In this document: one piece after another, positions 1 through 11,334 of the stretch
Layout of the letters: each line of letters starts with the position of its first letter
Position numbering within the stretch: the stretch's first letter is position 1
Source of the DNA: Leptidea sinapis
Taxonomy: Eukaryota; Arthropoda; Insecta; Lepidoptera; Pieridae
Assembly (NCBI RefSeq): GCF_905404315.1
Contig: NC_066266.1
Coordinates: 5,959,501 to 6,023,500, forward strand
Direction: 5' to 3'
DNA: 64,000 bases
Made by a program: the position numbers and the translations under genes
The notes under the pieces: generated by a model
What the model was told of the DNA's origin: nothing
What the model saw: only the letters and a program-made list of their open reading frames with translations
The model's database searches: none

Positions 1-680
1 GAGGGATCGAATCTCAACCGTAATAATGTAAAATAATTGTAATTGTTCTGAAGTATTAAATTTTAAGTCATTTTTATGTACGTATATTGTATTTAACCAC
101 TTATAATAATTTCAAAATATTCAAAAATGCACAACGTTAATATTCAAGTTTTCAATTCGGCCCGCATTCCCGAAGTGCAATCCGTTATTTTTTTTTATTT
201 CATAATATTTTTATTTTATGAATATGTAAAGCATAATATAATTTTTTTCTATTTTGATATTAACATGATATTTTGTGAAAAAAAACAGCTTCATAAACCA
301 CTCAAATGGGTTTTTTATTTAACTTTGCAGATTGAACGATGTGACTCAGCCCTACTGGCCGACATAGGATTATGGCAGTGTTTTGAAACAACTAGTAAGT
401 AAGCTATTGTTTAAAAATTAATTCAAATACGGCAAGAAGCATTACGTGCAAAAACCCGCTTTATTAATTAAAGAAAAACATTTATGGAAGCCTATTATTT
501 ACTTCACCTCGCCAATATAAGCCTCAATGAATCGAGTCAATTGTTCTGCCAAGGGTCCAATGAAAACACTAAACGTTTTCACTACTAACACGTATACAAT
601 AGATAATTATAATACAATTAAACTCGGAATAAATATATTATTGTAGACCCACTAGCACTGTTACGGGCATACAAATAAAC
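1..680. other. no recognised feature
   Basis: AT-rich sequence. Short open frames on both strands have low-complexity Phe/Ile/Tyr composition and no homology I recognise. Confidence 0.6.
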
Positions 681-733
681 TTAGTATAAAGTTATAACTG
701 ATGATAAACAAAGAAAATGCAAAATGTTTACAA

Positions 734-943
734 TATCGTTGACAACACTGTCAATACAATGATAATTCTGAAGTTTTCCAAATGTCAAGCTGCCTTGCAA
801 ATAAACGCGGGAAACGTTATACGTCCGAAGAAACCATTCGTAAACAAAATGTCTATTTGTAAACATTTTACATATTCTTGGTTTATGCTTAGTTATAACT
901 ATGCCAATATTATTTGTAAGGCCGTTCTGAGTATTTTGGACAG
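734..943 (+). repeat. repeat family Q, copy 1
   Basis: This shares about 200 bp with 45607-45832 in the same orientation, including the blocks caacactgtcaatacaatga, acatattcttggtttatgct and tttgtaaggccg. It is not a recognised family and no coding sequence is shared. Confidence 0.65.
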
Positions 944-1043
944 ATATTAACAAAGGGGAGCATATTGAAATATATAGCACATATACTATAATAAAAAAAG
1001 ATAACATCATCGTGAAGTGCCACGCATGCCATTATGATAATAT

Positions 1044-1248
1044 GGGACGGGGCGAGCAGGACGTTCAGCTGATGGTAATTGATACGCCCAGTCCACTACA
1101 ATAAACTGCCGCTCAGGATTCTTGAAAAACCCCAAAATTCTGAGCGGCACCACAATTGCGCACGTCATCTTGAAATAAGATATTATGTCTCATTTGCTCA
1201 GTAATTTCACAAGTTACGGCGCCCTTTGGACCGAAACACAATAATGCT
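1044..1248 (-). repeat. SINE-like repeat A, copy 1 (truncated)
   Basis: First of at least 15 copies of a roughly 310-bp interspersed repeat. In sense orientation it opens ccagtgggaggctcctttgc, passes through blocks such as gatgccggctagattatggg, and ends cgtcccttattttcat plus an A-run. The A-tail and lack of ORF suggest a SINE-like retroelement. No clear tRNA-type A and B boxes are visible, so the class is uncertain. Confidence 0.75.
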
Positions 1249-1504
1249 AAATAAAACAAATTTAATATAAAGATACGAACAATATGATTTTGGATGGTTA
1301 TTTAAACACAGCAAACTCCGACTCATTAAGGGCGGATCAATCCCTTATGATAGCCTTGAATTTAATAAATACACCAAAATTACCTTATTATGGAACACTA
1401 ATTTTAATTTAAAATGGGCGAATGCTTTGTTTTGTAAGTACTGTGTGTTTGTTAAGTTAAATAAGTTAGTAAGATTTGAAACCGGGATACGCAGTTGGCT
1501 TCTT

Positions 1505-1793
1505 GTTTTTTTATGACAAGACTTATAAGGGACACCGTTCAGTCGATGGTAATTGATATGACCTGCCCATTACAATGCAGTGCCGCTAAGGATTCTTGAA
1601 AAACACAAAAATTCTGAGCGGAATATTGAGACATAAGATGTTAAGTGTCATTTGCCCAGTAATTTCACAAGCTACGGGGCCCTTCAGACCGATACACAGT
1701 AATGCTTCCACATGTCTGCCTCACGGCAGAAACAGGCGCTGTTGTGATACCCATAATGGTGCCGGCATCCTGAACAAAGGAGCCACCCACTGG
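1505..1793 (-). repeat. SINE-like repeat A, copy 2
   Basis: Nearly full-length reverse copy from a T-run to the cccactgg terminus, with a small internal deletion in the gagcggcac block. Confidence 0.75.
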
Positions 1794-1849
1794 TTAAAAC
1801 CAGATGACGCATAACCCATAAGTCTTGGTATTATTTTTCAACTATCCAG

Positions 1850-2740
1850 TTACGGCTCCATCTCCAGGATCTAATTTAAAACTAGCCTGCAAATTAATGC
1901 CATATTAGGGATTGGCATTGTTATATTGTTTATTAATAAAATAATAACTCTGTATAAAAAGTAAGAATACTTTTAGGTAGTGTTAATATTGAGGGTATTT
2001 GTAAATTATTTAGTCTGTAATGTTGTTCATATAATTTCTTAGCATCTAAATGTTTATGCTTTTGTTTTGTTTTTTCTGCATAATTAATATTTGTAAGCAG
2101 TTTCCTTTTTCTTTTATCATTAATTAAGTATTACAATACAAATTTTAATACAATAGTATTCCGACGACCTTTTTTTTGTACACGGTAAAACTCGAATGAG
2201 TTTATGTATGTACTAGAATTTTGATTCCCATAGTATGTAATTTGTTAATAAGAAATAAATAAATGTCGCTCTTACACAAGCAACAATATGTTGTTTTCAT
2301 AAGTTTATGAAATGAAGATTAATTCTAGTTTAAGTCCATTCATTCAAATAATCCCTAAACAATAAAAGCACAAAAAAACATCTTTAACAAAAGTAACGAA
2401 CGCAGAATAAAAAGCCGGCCACAATGTTTTGCATAAATTTCAATAAAATCGATATTTCAATTAAAACTACGCTTCTTTGTGTTGTTTTTGAAGGCTCACA
2501 GCGATGTACGGAGGCTGTATTTTCGAACTGTATTTCAACGGCACCATGTATTGGTTCTATTTGCAGGGAATTTTTCAAATATCATCTTTATTCAAGATCG
2601 TTCTAATATTTTATACTTCTTTCTTCACTTTCTTAAGCCTTATTTCTTAGCTACATTTCTTTTAGTAACTTTGTCCTGTGCTTCCCCAGGGTGCAAAAAT
2701 AATAGCGAAATTCTTCGCCTAAGATTTCTCATAAGACTAC
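1850..2740. other. no recognised feature
   Basis: AT-rich. Short open frames on both strands around 2384-2757 overlap each other and have no recognisable motif. Confidence 0.5.
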
Positions 2741-2960
2741 AGCCCGAACGGAGCTGACTCACACTCGCACAGAAAACTGGTGTGAAGTAGCGTTATGTCT
2801 TGCATAGGCATGTGTCAAAGACCGGAGCCCAAACCCATGGTACCTCCACCACAACACGTCAGCAGTCCCACAAAGTGATTTAACCCCAGGAGGGTTACGG
2901 CTCTGCCAGAGTCGTAAATTGCAAGTAAATCCCATTTACTTGCAATGGAAAACTACAATA
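2741..2960. repeat. unclassified GC-richer repeat-like segment with a 12-bp-arm hairpin
   Basis: A GC-richer block lies in AT-rich surroundings, with no ORF. At 2919-2945 the arms ttgcaagtaaat and atttacttgcaa are perfect inverted repeats around ccc. No other copy was found in the window, so calling it a repeat is inference. Confidence 0.35.
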
Positions 2961-3479
2961 TCCTTTAATTGTATCTATAAATAAATTATAGTTCAACTAA
3001 AAACAACAAAAATGTAAAACATACATAAAAAAAAATAATTTTTTATTAATTTCAAATAACACGTAGAGTTGTTTGTAGCGATATAAATTTCACTTATGAT
3101 CATTTTAATTATAAATTCGTAAATATGGTATTCAAAATACATTGATAAAAATATTTTGCTTTTATTTCTTGTCATTCTTCTCTTTTGTGTTTCGATATTT
3201 TTTAATTGACCTTCTAAACGGCCATTGATACATGTGCAATTTTCTCAAATAAACCTGATTAAATTAATCCTGCTAATCTTGGTTACGTATTTAATAATCA
3301 TGGTTACATATTGTATCGCAATCGGACCTTGATACGAATTGTATACAAACTTTGAATTTTTTTGTGAATTTAAATGCACGGTTAGAATTTTTGAATCTAA
3401 ATAAAAAAAACCCAACTCCATATCCATAAAAATATTATCTTTATCAAATAAGACACAATAACATATTTTAAGTACTTAG

Positions 3480-3660
3480 TTATAACTCTAAAAGCCTTGT
3501 GTGAGTTTCTTTCTACTTCTTCTCGTTGACTCAACCCTTTACGAAGTAGCGGTAGATTCGATAAAGAATAATATATTTTTTGACGTTCATAAGTGTCATT
3601 TCCGTGACCTACATGAATATAGTGATTTTGATTTGATTTGATTTGATCTGTCATTGAGGT
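3480..3660 (-). mobile_element. LINE 3' tail fragment with (ATCAA)n-type end
   Basis: Minus strand: tandem aatca units (3620-3650), then the segment tcacggaaatgacacttatg and a region ending in rrgggttgagycaa. This is the kind of tail seen on lepidopteran non-LTR elements. Truncated, with no enzyme domain present. Confidence 0.45.
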
Positions 3661-4200
3661 AGCACACTTCCGTTACCTTCTCCTTCCGTTCTTCTGTAGA
3701 GCATAAATACGAGTAAAACCGCGGTATCAATCTGTTCCTGATCGGCTGTTCAAATAAAAAGCTCATAAAAGTGCAACAAAACGGATAATCTTCCATGGCA
3801 TAGTTCACATTCGCAACAACTTTTTTAATTCTTATTCGGAACCGAGCTTACGCGCTTTTCAAAGAAAATTAATGTTTGTTTTACGAAATTAAAAACGCTA
3901 AGAGTACGCTGTACGGCCCTTAGCAAATGTTTTCATCTAACCACAGCGTCGATTCAAGCAAAATCCACTCTTATCTTTCTCAATTTTAGTTCTGATTTTG
4001 TGTGTGCTTGAATTGTAGGCAAGAACAACTTCCAAATGCGAGTATACTTGTATTGAGCTTAACATAGCTTGGGGTATTTATTTTTGTTTGCTATTCTGAA
4101 TTGGATACTTTCGTGAAATCTTTGAAAGTGGAACGTCTTATAGGTTGATAATGCATGTTAATAGAGTTACGTTTATCACAACTTACTAATCTTAGAGTAA

Positions 4201-4539
4201 GGATTGATCTCTCTCTAATACTACGCCCAAGTAGGTGTAATCGAGACAATCTCGAACAATGTGTAACGTTGATTTTAATTTAAACTAAAATGCCGGGTTG
4301 TGTCGTAAAACTTTGTACAAACAAAACTACAAGAAATAAGAAAGACACTCGGTTCGCATATCATCAGTAAGTATTTTCAAATAAATTAATTTCAATGTAA
4401 AATAACACGAAGCGTATGTTACAAAATTTGAAAACTGCCGTTGAGTGTTAAGATGCCACGCACACAAGCATCAAATAGTTGCCGTAATAAAATTGCTACG
4501 TAGTGCGGTATCTAGTTGGAGCGTAGCAGAGGCAAATCC
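4201..4539 (+). mobile_element. THAP-exon MITE (Kolobok-like candidate), copy 1
   Basis: A 339-bp element with inverted ends, ggattgatctctc at the left and the complement of gcagaggcaaatcc at the right, flanked by GTAA and TTAA. It contains a THAP first exon with a splice donor. TTAA target sites together with a THAP domain are the combination described for the Kolobok superfamily, so that class is inferred. Related copies lie at 23708-24112, 49773 and 12399. Confidence 0.6.
4290..4366 (+). pseudogene. THAP zinc-finger first exon inside the MITE
   Basis: ATG opens MPGCVVKLCTNKTTRNKKDT then RFAYH, followed by a gtaagt donor. M-P-x-C-x4-C is the start of a THAP zinc finger, a DNA-binding domain found in P-element and Kolobok transposases. 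Only the first half of the domain is here and the right terminus follows 170 bp later, so this is a cut-down remnant of a transposase gene, not a host gene. Confidence 0.6.
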
Positions 4540-4655
4540 TTAATCTAATTTATTGATCTATTTTTTGTAATGCGTAATAAAGATTTTTAATGTAGCTTAA
4601 AGTATGCAAGTACCTATACTTACTTGTCTTTGTAACGGCAAAATGTATAGCTTAA

Positions 4656-5503
4656 AGCCCGTCACAGACTTAGCTATAATATATATTAATATAACGCACT
4701 ATAATATATATTAAAGCAATCTACCACACACTGAGAAATATATATTTTGCCTTCATTGATTGATGGTAGTCCTAGTGTTCGCACGTATTTTGTAATTAAG
4801 GGTGTTCTTATTTCAAAATACTAACAGTTATTATGAATTCAACGAGTACATTGTTAATGGACTTAATAGACAGTTCTTCAGAAGACGATTCCGCAGCTGC
4901 TTTCGATATGTTAGTTGCCCGGTCAGGCACAAAAACTAGAACCAAATGGATCGAATCACATATAAGAAATAAACAATCTAGTGGCGAATTTAATTTGTAT
5001 CGCGAGTTTATTTTAGAAGTTCAAGATCGTCATTTCTAGAGCTACATGAATTGATAAAAAATGATATAAAAAGAATAAAACGATTTTGCGCAAAAGTATT
5101 AGTTCTGAAGAACGTCCGGCTGTGTGTTTAAGGTAAGAATAAAATTAATACAACACAGTAGGTATAACTCTTTTATTTTCTAATCAAAACTAATTTTACT
5201 TTTAAAGTTAAGAAAACAGAAGTTGTTCTTTGATGAATGAAAAGAAACTGCAGGCATAAGCGGAAAGGTGTGCGGGGATCGGAACACGCTGTACATTCAA
5301 AATATTATGTCGGAATATGTCTTGCTATACCATAATATATAGTAATATGCAATAATGTATATTACGGTATCGCTTGGTGACGTCACAGAAATATATATTA
5401 TAGCTGAGTGTGCGGTCCCGCGAAAATTAGTATAGAAAATATATAGTAATATGCCTAGCTATAAAAATATTAATATATATTATAGCTAAGTCTGTGATGG
5501 GCT
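4656..5503 (+). mobile_element. PIF/Harbinger element, internally deleted
   Basis: An 848-bp element with 37-bp terminal inverted repeats (agcccgtcacagacttagct at the left, one mismatch at the right) flanked by TAA at 4653-4655 and 5504-5506. Three-base TWA duplications are the PIF/Harbinger signature. It encodes only the N-terminal part of a HARBI1-type protein. Confidence 0.8.
4833..5129 (+). pseudogene. HARBI1-like transposase N-terminus, frameshifted
   Basis: A 68-codon frame contains KTRTKWIESHIRNKQSSGEF and ends in a stop at 5039. A second frame then reads ILRKSISSEERPAVCLR up to a gtaaga splice donor. This order, a basic region and then the SxEERLAVxLRYLATG block, is the start of PIF/Harbinger nucleases (HARBI1/ALP1 type). 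A frameshift lies between the halves and the DDE catalytic part is absent. Confidence 0.7.
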
Positions 5504-5509
5504 TAAACA

Positions 5510-6395
5510 TTAATGCGTGAAACAAAATATATAACAGTAAAAATAAATATAACAATAAGATGACATATTAACTTTACCTCTTCTTTAATATTCATAATCC
5601 AACTTCGTTATTATGTGCTACATTATGAAAGGGGGATTAAGCCGATATTAATGCCATAATGCCATCTTTGTGCAGCAAAAGACGGTTCAATGCTAATTAT
5701 AAATTCAGTGCTAGAGAAACACAAAGAGAATAAATTTATGAAATTTACAAAATATTGTCTTTTCTCTCAATAAATTCTTGATAATGTAATGTACGTATAT
5801 AGGGGGACATTGATAAAGTTTCTAAAAACTCTAACATAATGCTAACATAATTATTTTGTACCTTAAACCGTTAAGCTGAGCAAGTTAGGCATTTGTTGGG
5901 AGTAGGATTTTTATTTTACCATATTATGATCTCAGAATATGGACTGTACTATAGACATTAACAAAACTGAAAATATTTTAAAGACGTGTGGTAGAGATAT
6001 TTTCATGTTTCGCAACTTATGAATGCAGCAACAGCAAGCTATTCGTTCAATGACGTTCTATACATTTAGCCAATTTACATTTACATACATAAACAAAACT
6101 GAAATATGGTACAAGCCACAAATGACACTATAATAAGCTTCGAATGCCGTTGTTTGAAATATTATTGGTCAATAGGAATCAATGTAAACATTTTTTCAGT
6201 TTAAGCTGCGTATTTTAAATTTAGAACCCGATTTGGACGGTGACATCAGTGGCAGTTAAGTATTTTATGAAATTTGATTTACATTATTTTTATGGTGTCA
6301 TTCACTAAAATCTTTTTAATTGAATTTCCATAATTGTTACCCCTTTTTACTGATGATCCTTTTCGTTTTTATAATTTTCATTTCTGTTTCATTGA
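5510..6395. other. no recognised feature
   Basis: AT-rich intergenic sequence with no repeat shared elsewhere in the window and no coding signal. Confidence 0.5.
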
Positions 6396-6400
6396 CAACC

Positions 6401-6676
6401 TGTATAGCCGAGTGGTTAGCGATCCTACCTACTAAGCTAGAGGTCCCGGGTTTGAATCCCGGTAGGTGCAAGCATTTATATGATGAATATGGATGTTTGT
6501 TTCCGAGTCATGGATGTTTAAATGTATTTATGTATGTTTATATGAATATATGTATGTTTAAGTAAGTATATTGTATTAAATATATCATTGTCTTGTAACC
6601 CATAACACAGGCTATATATGCTTAACTTGGAGCAAGATAATTTGTGTAAAAAGTGTGTCAATATTATATTATTATT
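6401..6676 (+). repeat. tRNA-derived SINE B, full-length copy
   Basis: The head has a pol III A box (tagccgagtggttagcgatc) and B box (ggtcccgggtttgaatcc), giving a tRNA-like 5' end. A roughly 200-bp body follows (ccgagtcatggatgttt, gataatttgtgtaaaaagtg) and a tail of ATT repeats. Other copies: 35979-36186, 42049-42247, and a tail at 39973-40012. Confidence 0.85.
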
Positions 6677-6689
6677 GTTTAACTACCCC

Positions 6690-7220
6690 AGTATTGATGC
6701 AAAAACAATAATAAAATGAATAATATTCAAATAGCTCAAACCGTTTGTAGTTTGACAGACACTAACGATTGACAGACACGACAATTGATTTTGATATAAA
6801 ATTAGTTGTTCTTACCACTTTTTTAAAAGTAATAAAAATATTCAAACTGTTCATTTTGAAATTGGATTTTTATAGCACTTATTAAAACGTAACATCCATT
6901 AATTAAATATTTGAAAAATAAATGCTTGAAAACTAAAGACAACTTGTTACAAATACATATTTAGTAAAGGTACAAGAAATAACTTCAAGAGTTGTTTCAA
7001 GTTAATTCAAGATATTCTGCTCGATACCTCGATAATTGGATACATTTTCATGGATCGGATTTTACTGACTTTCACGAGATTTTCCATCAGCATTATCTGT
7101 GTAGAGTTTTTGAAAACGAGCAATGTTTCCTTTTAGCTGTTTAAGTTCTTCGACTACAGTGTTGTATTATACTTTAACCATTCTTAAATTTTTTATGATT
7201 TATATTGTTTCAAGATATTA
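6690..7220. other. no recognised feature
   Basis: AT-rich with no shared repeat or coding signal. Confidence 0.5.
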
Positions 7221-7221
7221 T

Positions 7222-7459
7222 AATAAGGGATGAGACGAGCAGGAGATTTAACTTATTTATACGCCCTGCCCTTTACAATTCAATGCCGCTCAGGATTCTT
7301 GAAATCCCAAAAACAATGATCGCCACAACATTGTCTCCTTGAGACATAAGATGATAAGTCCCGTTTCCCAATACTTACACATTACTGCTTCGCGGCAGAA
7401 AGAGGTGCCGTTGTGGTAACCATAATCTAGCCGGCATCCTGTTCAAAGCCTTCCACTGG
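7222..7459 (-). repeat. SINE-like repeat A, copy 3
   Basis: Reverse copy with several internal deletions. It ends at the ccactgg terminus. Confidence 0.7.
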
Positions 7460-7548
7460 AAAAAATACTCAATGGACATAAAATAGATACGGAAAGTAGG
7501 TAGAGGACGTAGGCTGGTCCATGTTGCACACGTGTGGTAAACGTTAGT

Positions 7549-7793
7549 ATAACATAAATGACTTTCTTAATGATACCACCGATTGGGAATGTAGTGACTG
7601 CCCTCAGACTATTGAATAATAAGTTTAATTGTACAATATTACTTTGTAAACATATTTTTTGATAATAAAAAAGCCCGTTGAGTTTGTTGCGCCCGTTCTT
7701 CTCAGGTCTGAGGCATTGATTTTGGAATGGGTAGTTTTTGACTTACAATAAGTGATGTCACATCCTATTTTGAATAAAAATATTTGAATTTGA
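7549..7793 (+). mobile_element. LINE 3' tail (NDFLNDTTDWE family), copy 1
   Basis: The first bases translate to NINDFLNDTTDWECSD, the last residues of a non-LTR retrotransposon ORF also found at 31803. A shared 3' UTR follows (aagcccgttgagtt, cgttcttctcaggtctgagg) ending in aaatatttgaatttgaa. 5'-truncated, as usual for LINEs. Other tails: 15225, 31803, 58126 (+) and 43326, 51412, 56590 (-). Confidence 0.65.
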
Positions 7794-7794
7794 A

Positions 7795-8240
7795 CTCATA
7801 AACGGGTACTGTTTGTGGTGTCTGATCGATCTGTTATACTTAATAAAAATTTGTTTTTATGGTTTAATGCGATTACCTATTATGACAGTTATCACAACCA
7901 TCATATTCACGAAGCATCCATACAGAAACTATAAAAAATTCAAGCTCTAAAGGTTGATGCATCCAATATACGATAATCTATATTGATACGGTTTATTTTT
8001 TATGAAATATTTAATAATTTAAACACGATTCCCTTATTGGATGCAGCATCTTACAAACAAATTTGTTTTGTATATTACAGCTATTGTAAAATATTCTAAT
8101 TTATTTGAAATACTTTTTACGTGTTCCTATTTATCCAAACTTAAGGTAGATCTAGTAATTTTAAAAGAAATATTGATAATGTCGATTCAAAAGCACTTAG
8201 TTTAAGCCGATTTAAATATAGTTTGATTTTGATGAATTTA
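7795..8240. other. no recognised feature
   Basis: AT-rich with no shared repeat or coding signal. Confidence 0.45.
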
Positions 8241-8260
8241 AAGAATATCCCTTACAAATT

Positions 8261-8419
8261 AGTTTTCAACGTTCCTGGGTCAGTGAAGCAATATCTGTAG
8301 AGCTCAGTGACTTCAAAGTGAATCTAATAACAGGCCTCAAAGCAATCAGTCTCAGTGTTTACGTTCAATCTGGAGACGCCCGGGACGAGACAGTTATGAT
8401 AGTTAATGAATTAATTTGA
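8261..8419 (+). pseudogene. orphan 52-codon coding fragment K, copy 1
   Basis: The frame reads SFQRSWVSEAISVELSDFKV and continues to VMIVNELI and a stop. It is matched by a reverse copy at 23481-23650, with 43 of 52 residues identical and the same stop. I do not recognise the protein. Conservation of frame and stop suggests the C-terminus of an element- or gene-encoded protein. The homology stops abruptly upstream. Confidence 0.5.
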
Positions 8420-9030
8420 ATATCGACTAGAGCCGCCGATGACCGCGTGCGACGGTGGTGGAGATGAAAATCTGTTGTTACAGCCGTCCACAATCCTGAC
8501 GAGACTTAGCCAACCTACTGAGATATTATGACTGCAGCTGGGTGATAGCAGGAACAGAGACTTACGACTGTAACTGGAAGTCTAAGACTTTGCTCAGAAC
8601 TTATTTAGGTAAAACTAAACTGGGAGTGATAAAACGAGAGCTTGACTTATAGTTTGGCTAATAGCTTAAGCTCAGCATGATTTTAGCTGTCAAATGACTA
8701 TAAAAACGATATCAAAGATAATGCTAAGCTTACACTCAGTAAGCTCGTAAGTAGAAGCTAAAAAGAAAACTTTATATCACGTAGAAATTTTTCGTAATCA
8801 CGAAAAAAATGGTAGTCCGTTGGAGCAAGGTCTGGCGAACTCTAATTGTAGATTCTCTAGAGTTAAAACGGTTTCTCATGTTGTATAAGTCACGCGTTAT
8901 TATGTAGCAGTAATGGTGATAATCGATTCATGAATCGGGGCTGTTTCACTGCTAGTTTTGCTATCACAGTTTGGAGTTCGACACAGTAGACATCTGCTGT
9001 TATTGCTTGACCAGATCGGAGAAAGCTTTA
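8420..9030. other. no recognised feature
   Basis: Moderately GC-balanced sequence with scattered short frames. No motif or repeat was identified. Confidence 0.45.
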
Positions 9031-9031
9031 T

Positions 9032-9880
9032 GGCCGTTTTGAATAACATATCTATCCTTAGTTAAACTTACTAGAGGAAGACAAATCTATCCTTTTACGC
9101 TTACTTACATTTCAATAGCCTATCGACAGATAGCATTGGACTATAACTAATAATATCACTATTGACACGAGAGTGGGTCAGGTATTGGAAATAATACTCC
9201 GCTTATAGGAACGAGTCTTTATTTGCATTCACTTTTTCTGAACTTGCACTTCGCCGGTTTGCCGGTGTTCCTCTTGTGGGCGGTACCTTCAACGCGTCAC
9301 ACCGCACCTAACACTAAGTCTCTTCTATCTTCTTCTTCTTGGAACACTTCCACTTTTCACTACTTCTTCTTTTCTACTTCTTCTTCTTTACACTTTCGAG
9401 TCAGAACTAGAACTGCCGTAGGGCGTAGGCCACGCTTAGTACGGCTTATATACCCCCAGATCTGTTCTATTTTCAAAATGATTCTCCCATTCCATCTTTA
9501 AATTTAACTTGTACTAGAAAATTCTTTTGCTTACACATTTTCCATCCCTTTTTTACTGTTCGATTTGATCCTGACCCAAAAAAAATCCATACACGGGTAG
9601 GTGTATCGAACCCGGGTCTACAGCGTCCAAAGTAAACACTTTTACGCTGAAGCTACGAGTATTGCTGACGGAGCTGTTGAAATTATCAATGTGTTGAAAT
9701 TTGACAACTCTCATCATGTACGTTGCCGCACGATATGACGTTTGACAACTCCCGTCATATACGTCGAAGCGTTGCTACGCGACACTATATTGGACATAAG
9801 TATGGATTGATAAAATCTTGTCATTAAACGATGATAGCAATGTATTCGTAAGTAGAGATATGTTATTGAAAATGGCCGTT
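9032..9880. mobile_element. CGGCCG-ended MITE M, interrupted by an LTR
   Basis: Both ends match the intact MITE at 58451-58666 (left half to about 9166, right half from about 9784). The termini ggccgttttgaataacatat and its inverted partner are flanked by TTA on both sides, fitting a PIF/Harbinger-type 3-base duplication. About 617 bp of foreign sequence splits it. Confidence 0.65.
9167..9783 (-). mobile_element. probable solo LTR nested in MITE M
   Basis: The insert runs TG...CA on either strand and is flanked by CTAT (9163-9166 and 9784-9787), while the intact MITE at 58 kb has this site once. In minus orientation it begins TGTCGCGTAGC, has an AATAAA followed by gactcg about 40 bp from its end, and ends GTGTCA. 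That is the layout of an LTR with a polyadenylation site. No gag-pol or second LTR is present. A tRNA-like B box (gggttcgatacacc) near 9605 on the same strand is unexplained. Confidence 0.55.
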
Positions 9881-9919
9881 AGTGAATAACACCATGCTAA
9901 GACCACCAAATAGTTACAA

Positions 9920-9947
9920 TTGAAATGAAATGAAATGAAATGAAATT
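9920..9947 (+). repeat. (TGAAA)n microsatellite
   Basis: Five to six tandem tgaaa units. Confidence 0.9.
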
Positions 9948-9949
9948 TT

Positions 9950-10615
9950 ATTTTCCTTTACCTTTTTATTAGTTAGCTTTGCTTTAAATACTTTTTTTTA
10001 ACTCGTATTCAATAATCACTCGAATTTTCGAAGTATCCATCTTTCTTGACTGATCTGAATAAAAAAAAGTAACTGAAAGTTGATAAGTAGGTACCATGTG
10101 ATAAAGTTTTGCTCAAAAATCACAAACCAAGATGGTTCTATGTCATCTCGAAGTACCTATTAAAATAAAACAGCCATTTCATACTTTAAGCTCTTTTATT
10201 AAATCCCTCGGACAGTAAAATAAAGGAACAACATAATGTACGTGAACGTAATGGCAGGATAAAGTAAAGTATTAAATAATATATTAATAATATGCGCATT
10301 ATATTTTCATAGATTTTCAATATTTTCATTTGTGTTCGCGGGGTGCATGCATGAAGTGAGAATTTTAACGACTATAGACGGAGCAAGCTAAATATTTTAG
10401 GATTCCATGGATTATGAGTAGTCTGCCTGTCAGTAAGCTATATGTCATGAGCCTGAGATATGTTCTAAGGCCGCTACGACTTATGATTTAAAAATAACGA
10501 GTTTGGAATTATAACTTACACATCGTGTGTTCGCGTGGTAAACAGCGATAGGGCTGCCCGTCGAAGATAAGCTTTATTCCAGAGGCAAAGGAATACAAAT
10601 TTTCTGCGAGGCACT
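9950..10615. other. no recognised feature
   Basis: AT-rich with no shared repeat or coding signal. Confidence 0.45.
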
Positions 10616-10618
10616 TGT

Positions 10619-10930
10619 ACCAAGGGGAGGCTCCTTTGCACAGGATGCCGGCTAGATTATGGGTACCACAACGGCGCTTAATTCTGCCTTGGAGCAGTTA
10701 TGTGTAAGCATAACTGTGTTTCGGTATGAATGGCGCCGTAGCTAGAGAAATTACTAGGCAAATGAGACTTTTAGGGTCTTATATCTCAAGTTGATGAGCG
10801 CAGTTGTAGAGCCAGTCAGAATTTTTGGACGTTCCAAGAATTTTGGGCAGCACTACATTGTAATGGGCAGGGCAAACCAATATCGATCAGCAGCGTCCTG
10901 CTCGTCCCGTCACTTAATTTTAATAAAGAA
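10619..10930 (+). repeat. SINE-like repeat A, copy 4
   Basis: Near full-length sense copy from ggggaggctcctttgcacag to ctcgtcccgtcactta. Confidence 0.75.
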
Positions 10931-11334
10931 ATCAATGAACATAATGCTATAAAAACATTAATTGAGTTAATACTTAAATATAAATAATATAGGTCATGTA
11001 TTCATCATCAATATTTATAATATTTGGGGCACCGATGGGCCTTTTAGGACCTTACATTTTTTTGTTACTCTCCATTGATCAACATCATCAAATGAATGAT
11101 GATTATTTATATAAAAATAATAATTTCTAAAGCATTTGATTTAATAAGAACTTGGAGTGAAACCAATATTAATAAATAAAATAATATGGGTACTATTAAT
11201 GTATTCTTAAGTCTCAAGATTATGTATCAAAAAAATATGGCATACTCGACCTTAACATACGAAACATAGGAAAGACATTCCCTTACGCTGATACATATCG
11301 ACTTTTATTATTTGTGCACTACAATAAATATAAT

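Noticed and set aside
4290..5039. A host THAP or HARBI1-derived domesticated gene spanning both fragments
   Set aside because: The two pieces lie in separate elements, each with its own inverted ends and target sites, and both are truncated.
6403..6475. A tRNA gene, because of strong A and B boxes
   Set aside because: No closed acceptor stem is visible, and the head is joined to a conserved 200-bp body and ATT tail repeated elsewhere, so it is a SINE.
9223..9501. A 92-codon plus-strand ORF as a gene
   Set aside because: It lies antisense inside the probable solo LTR and has Ser/Phe-rich low-complexity composition.
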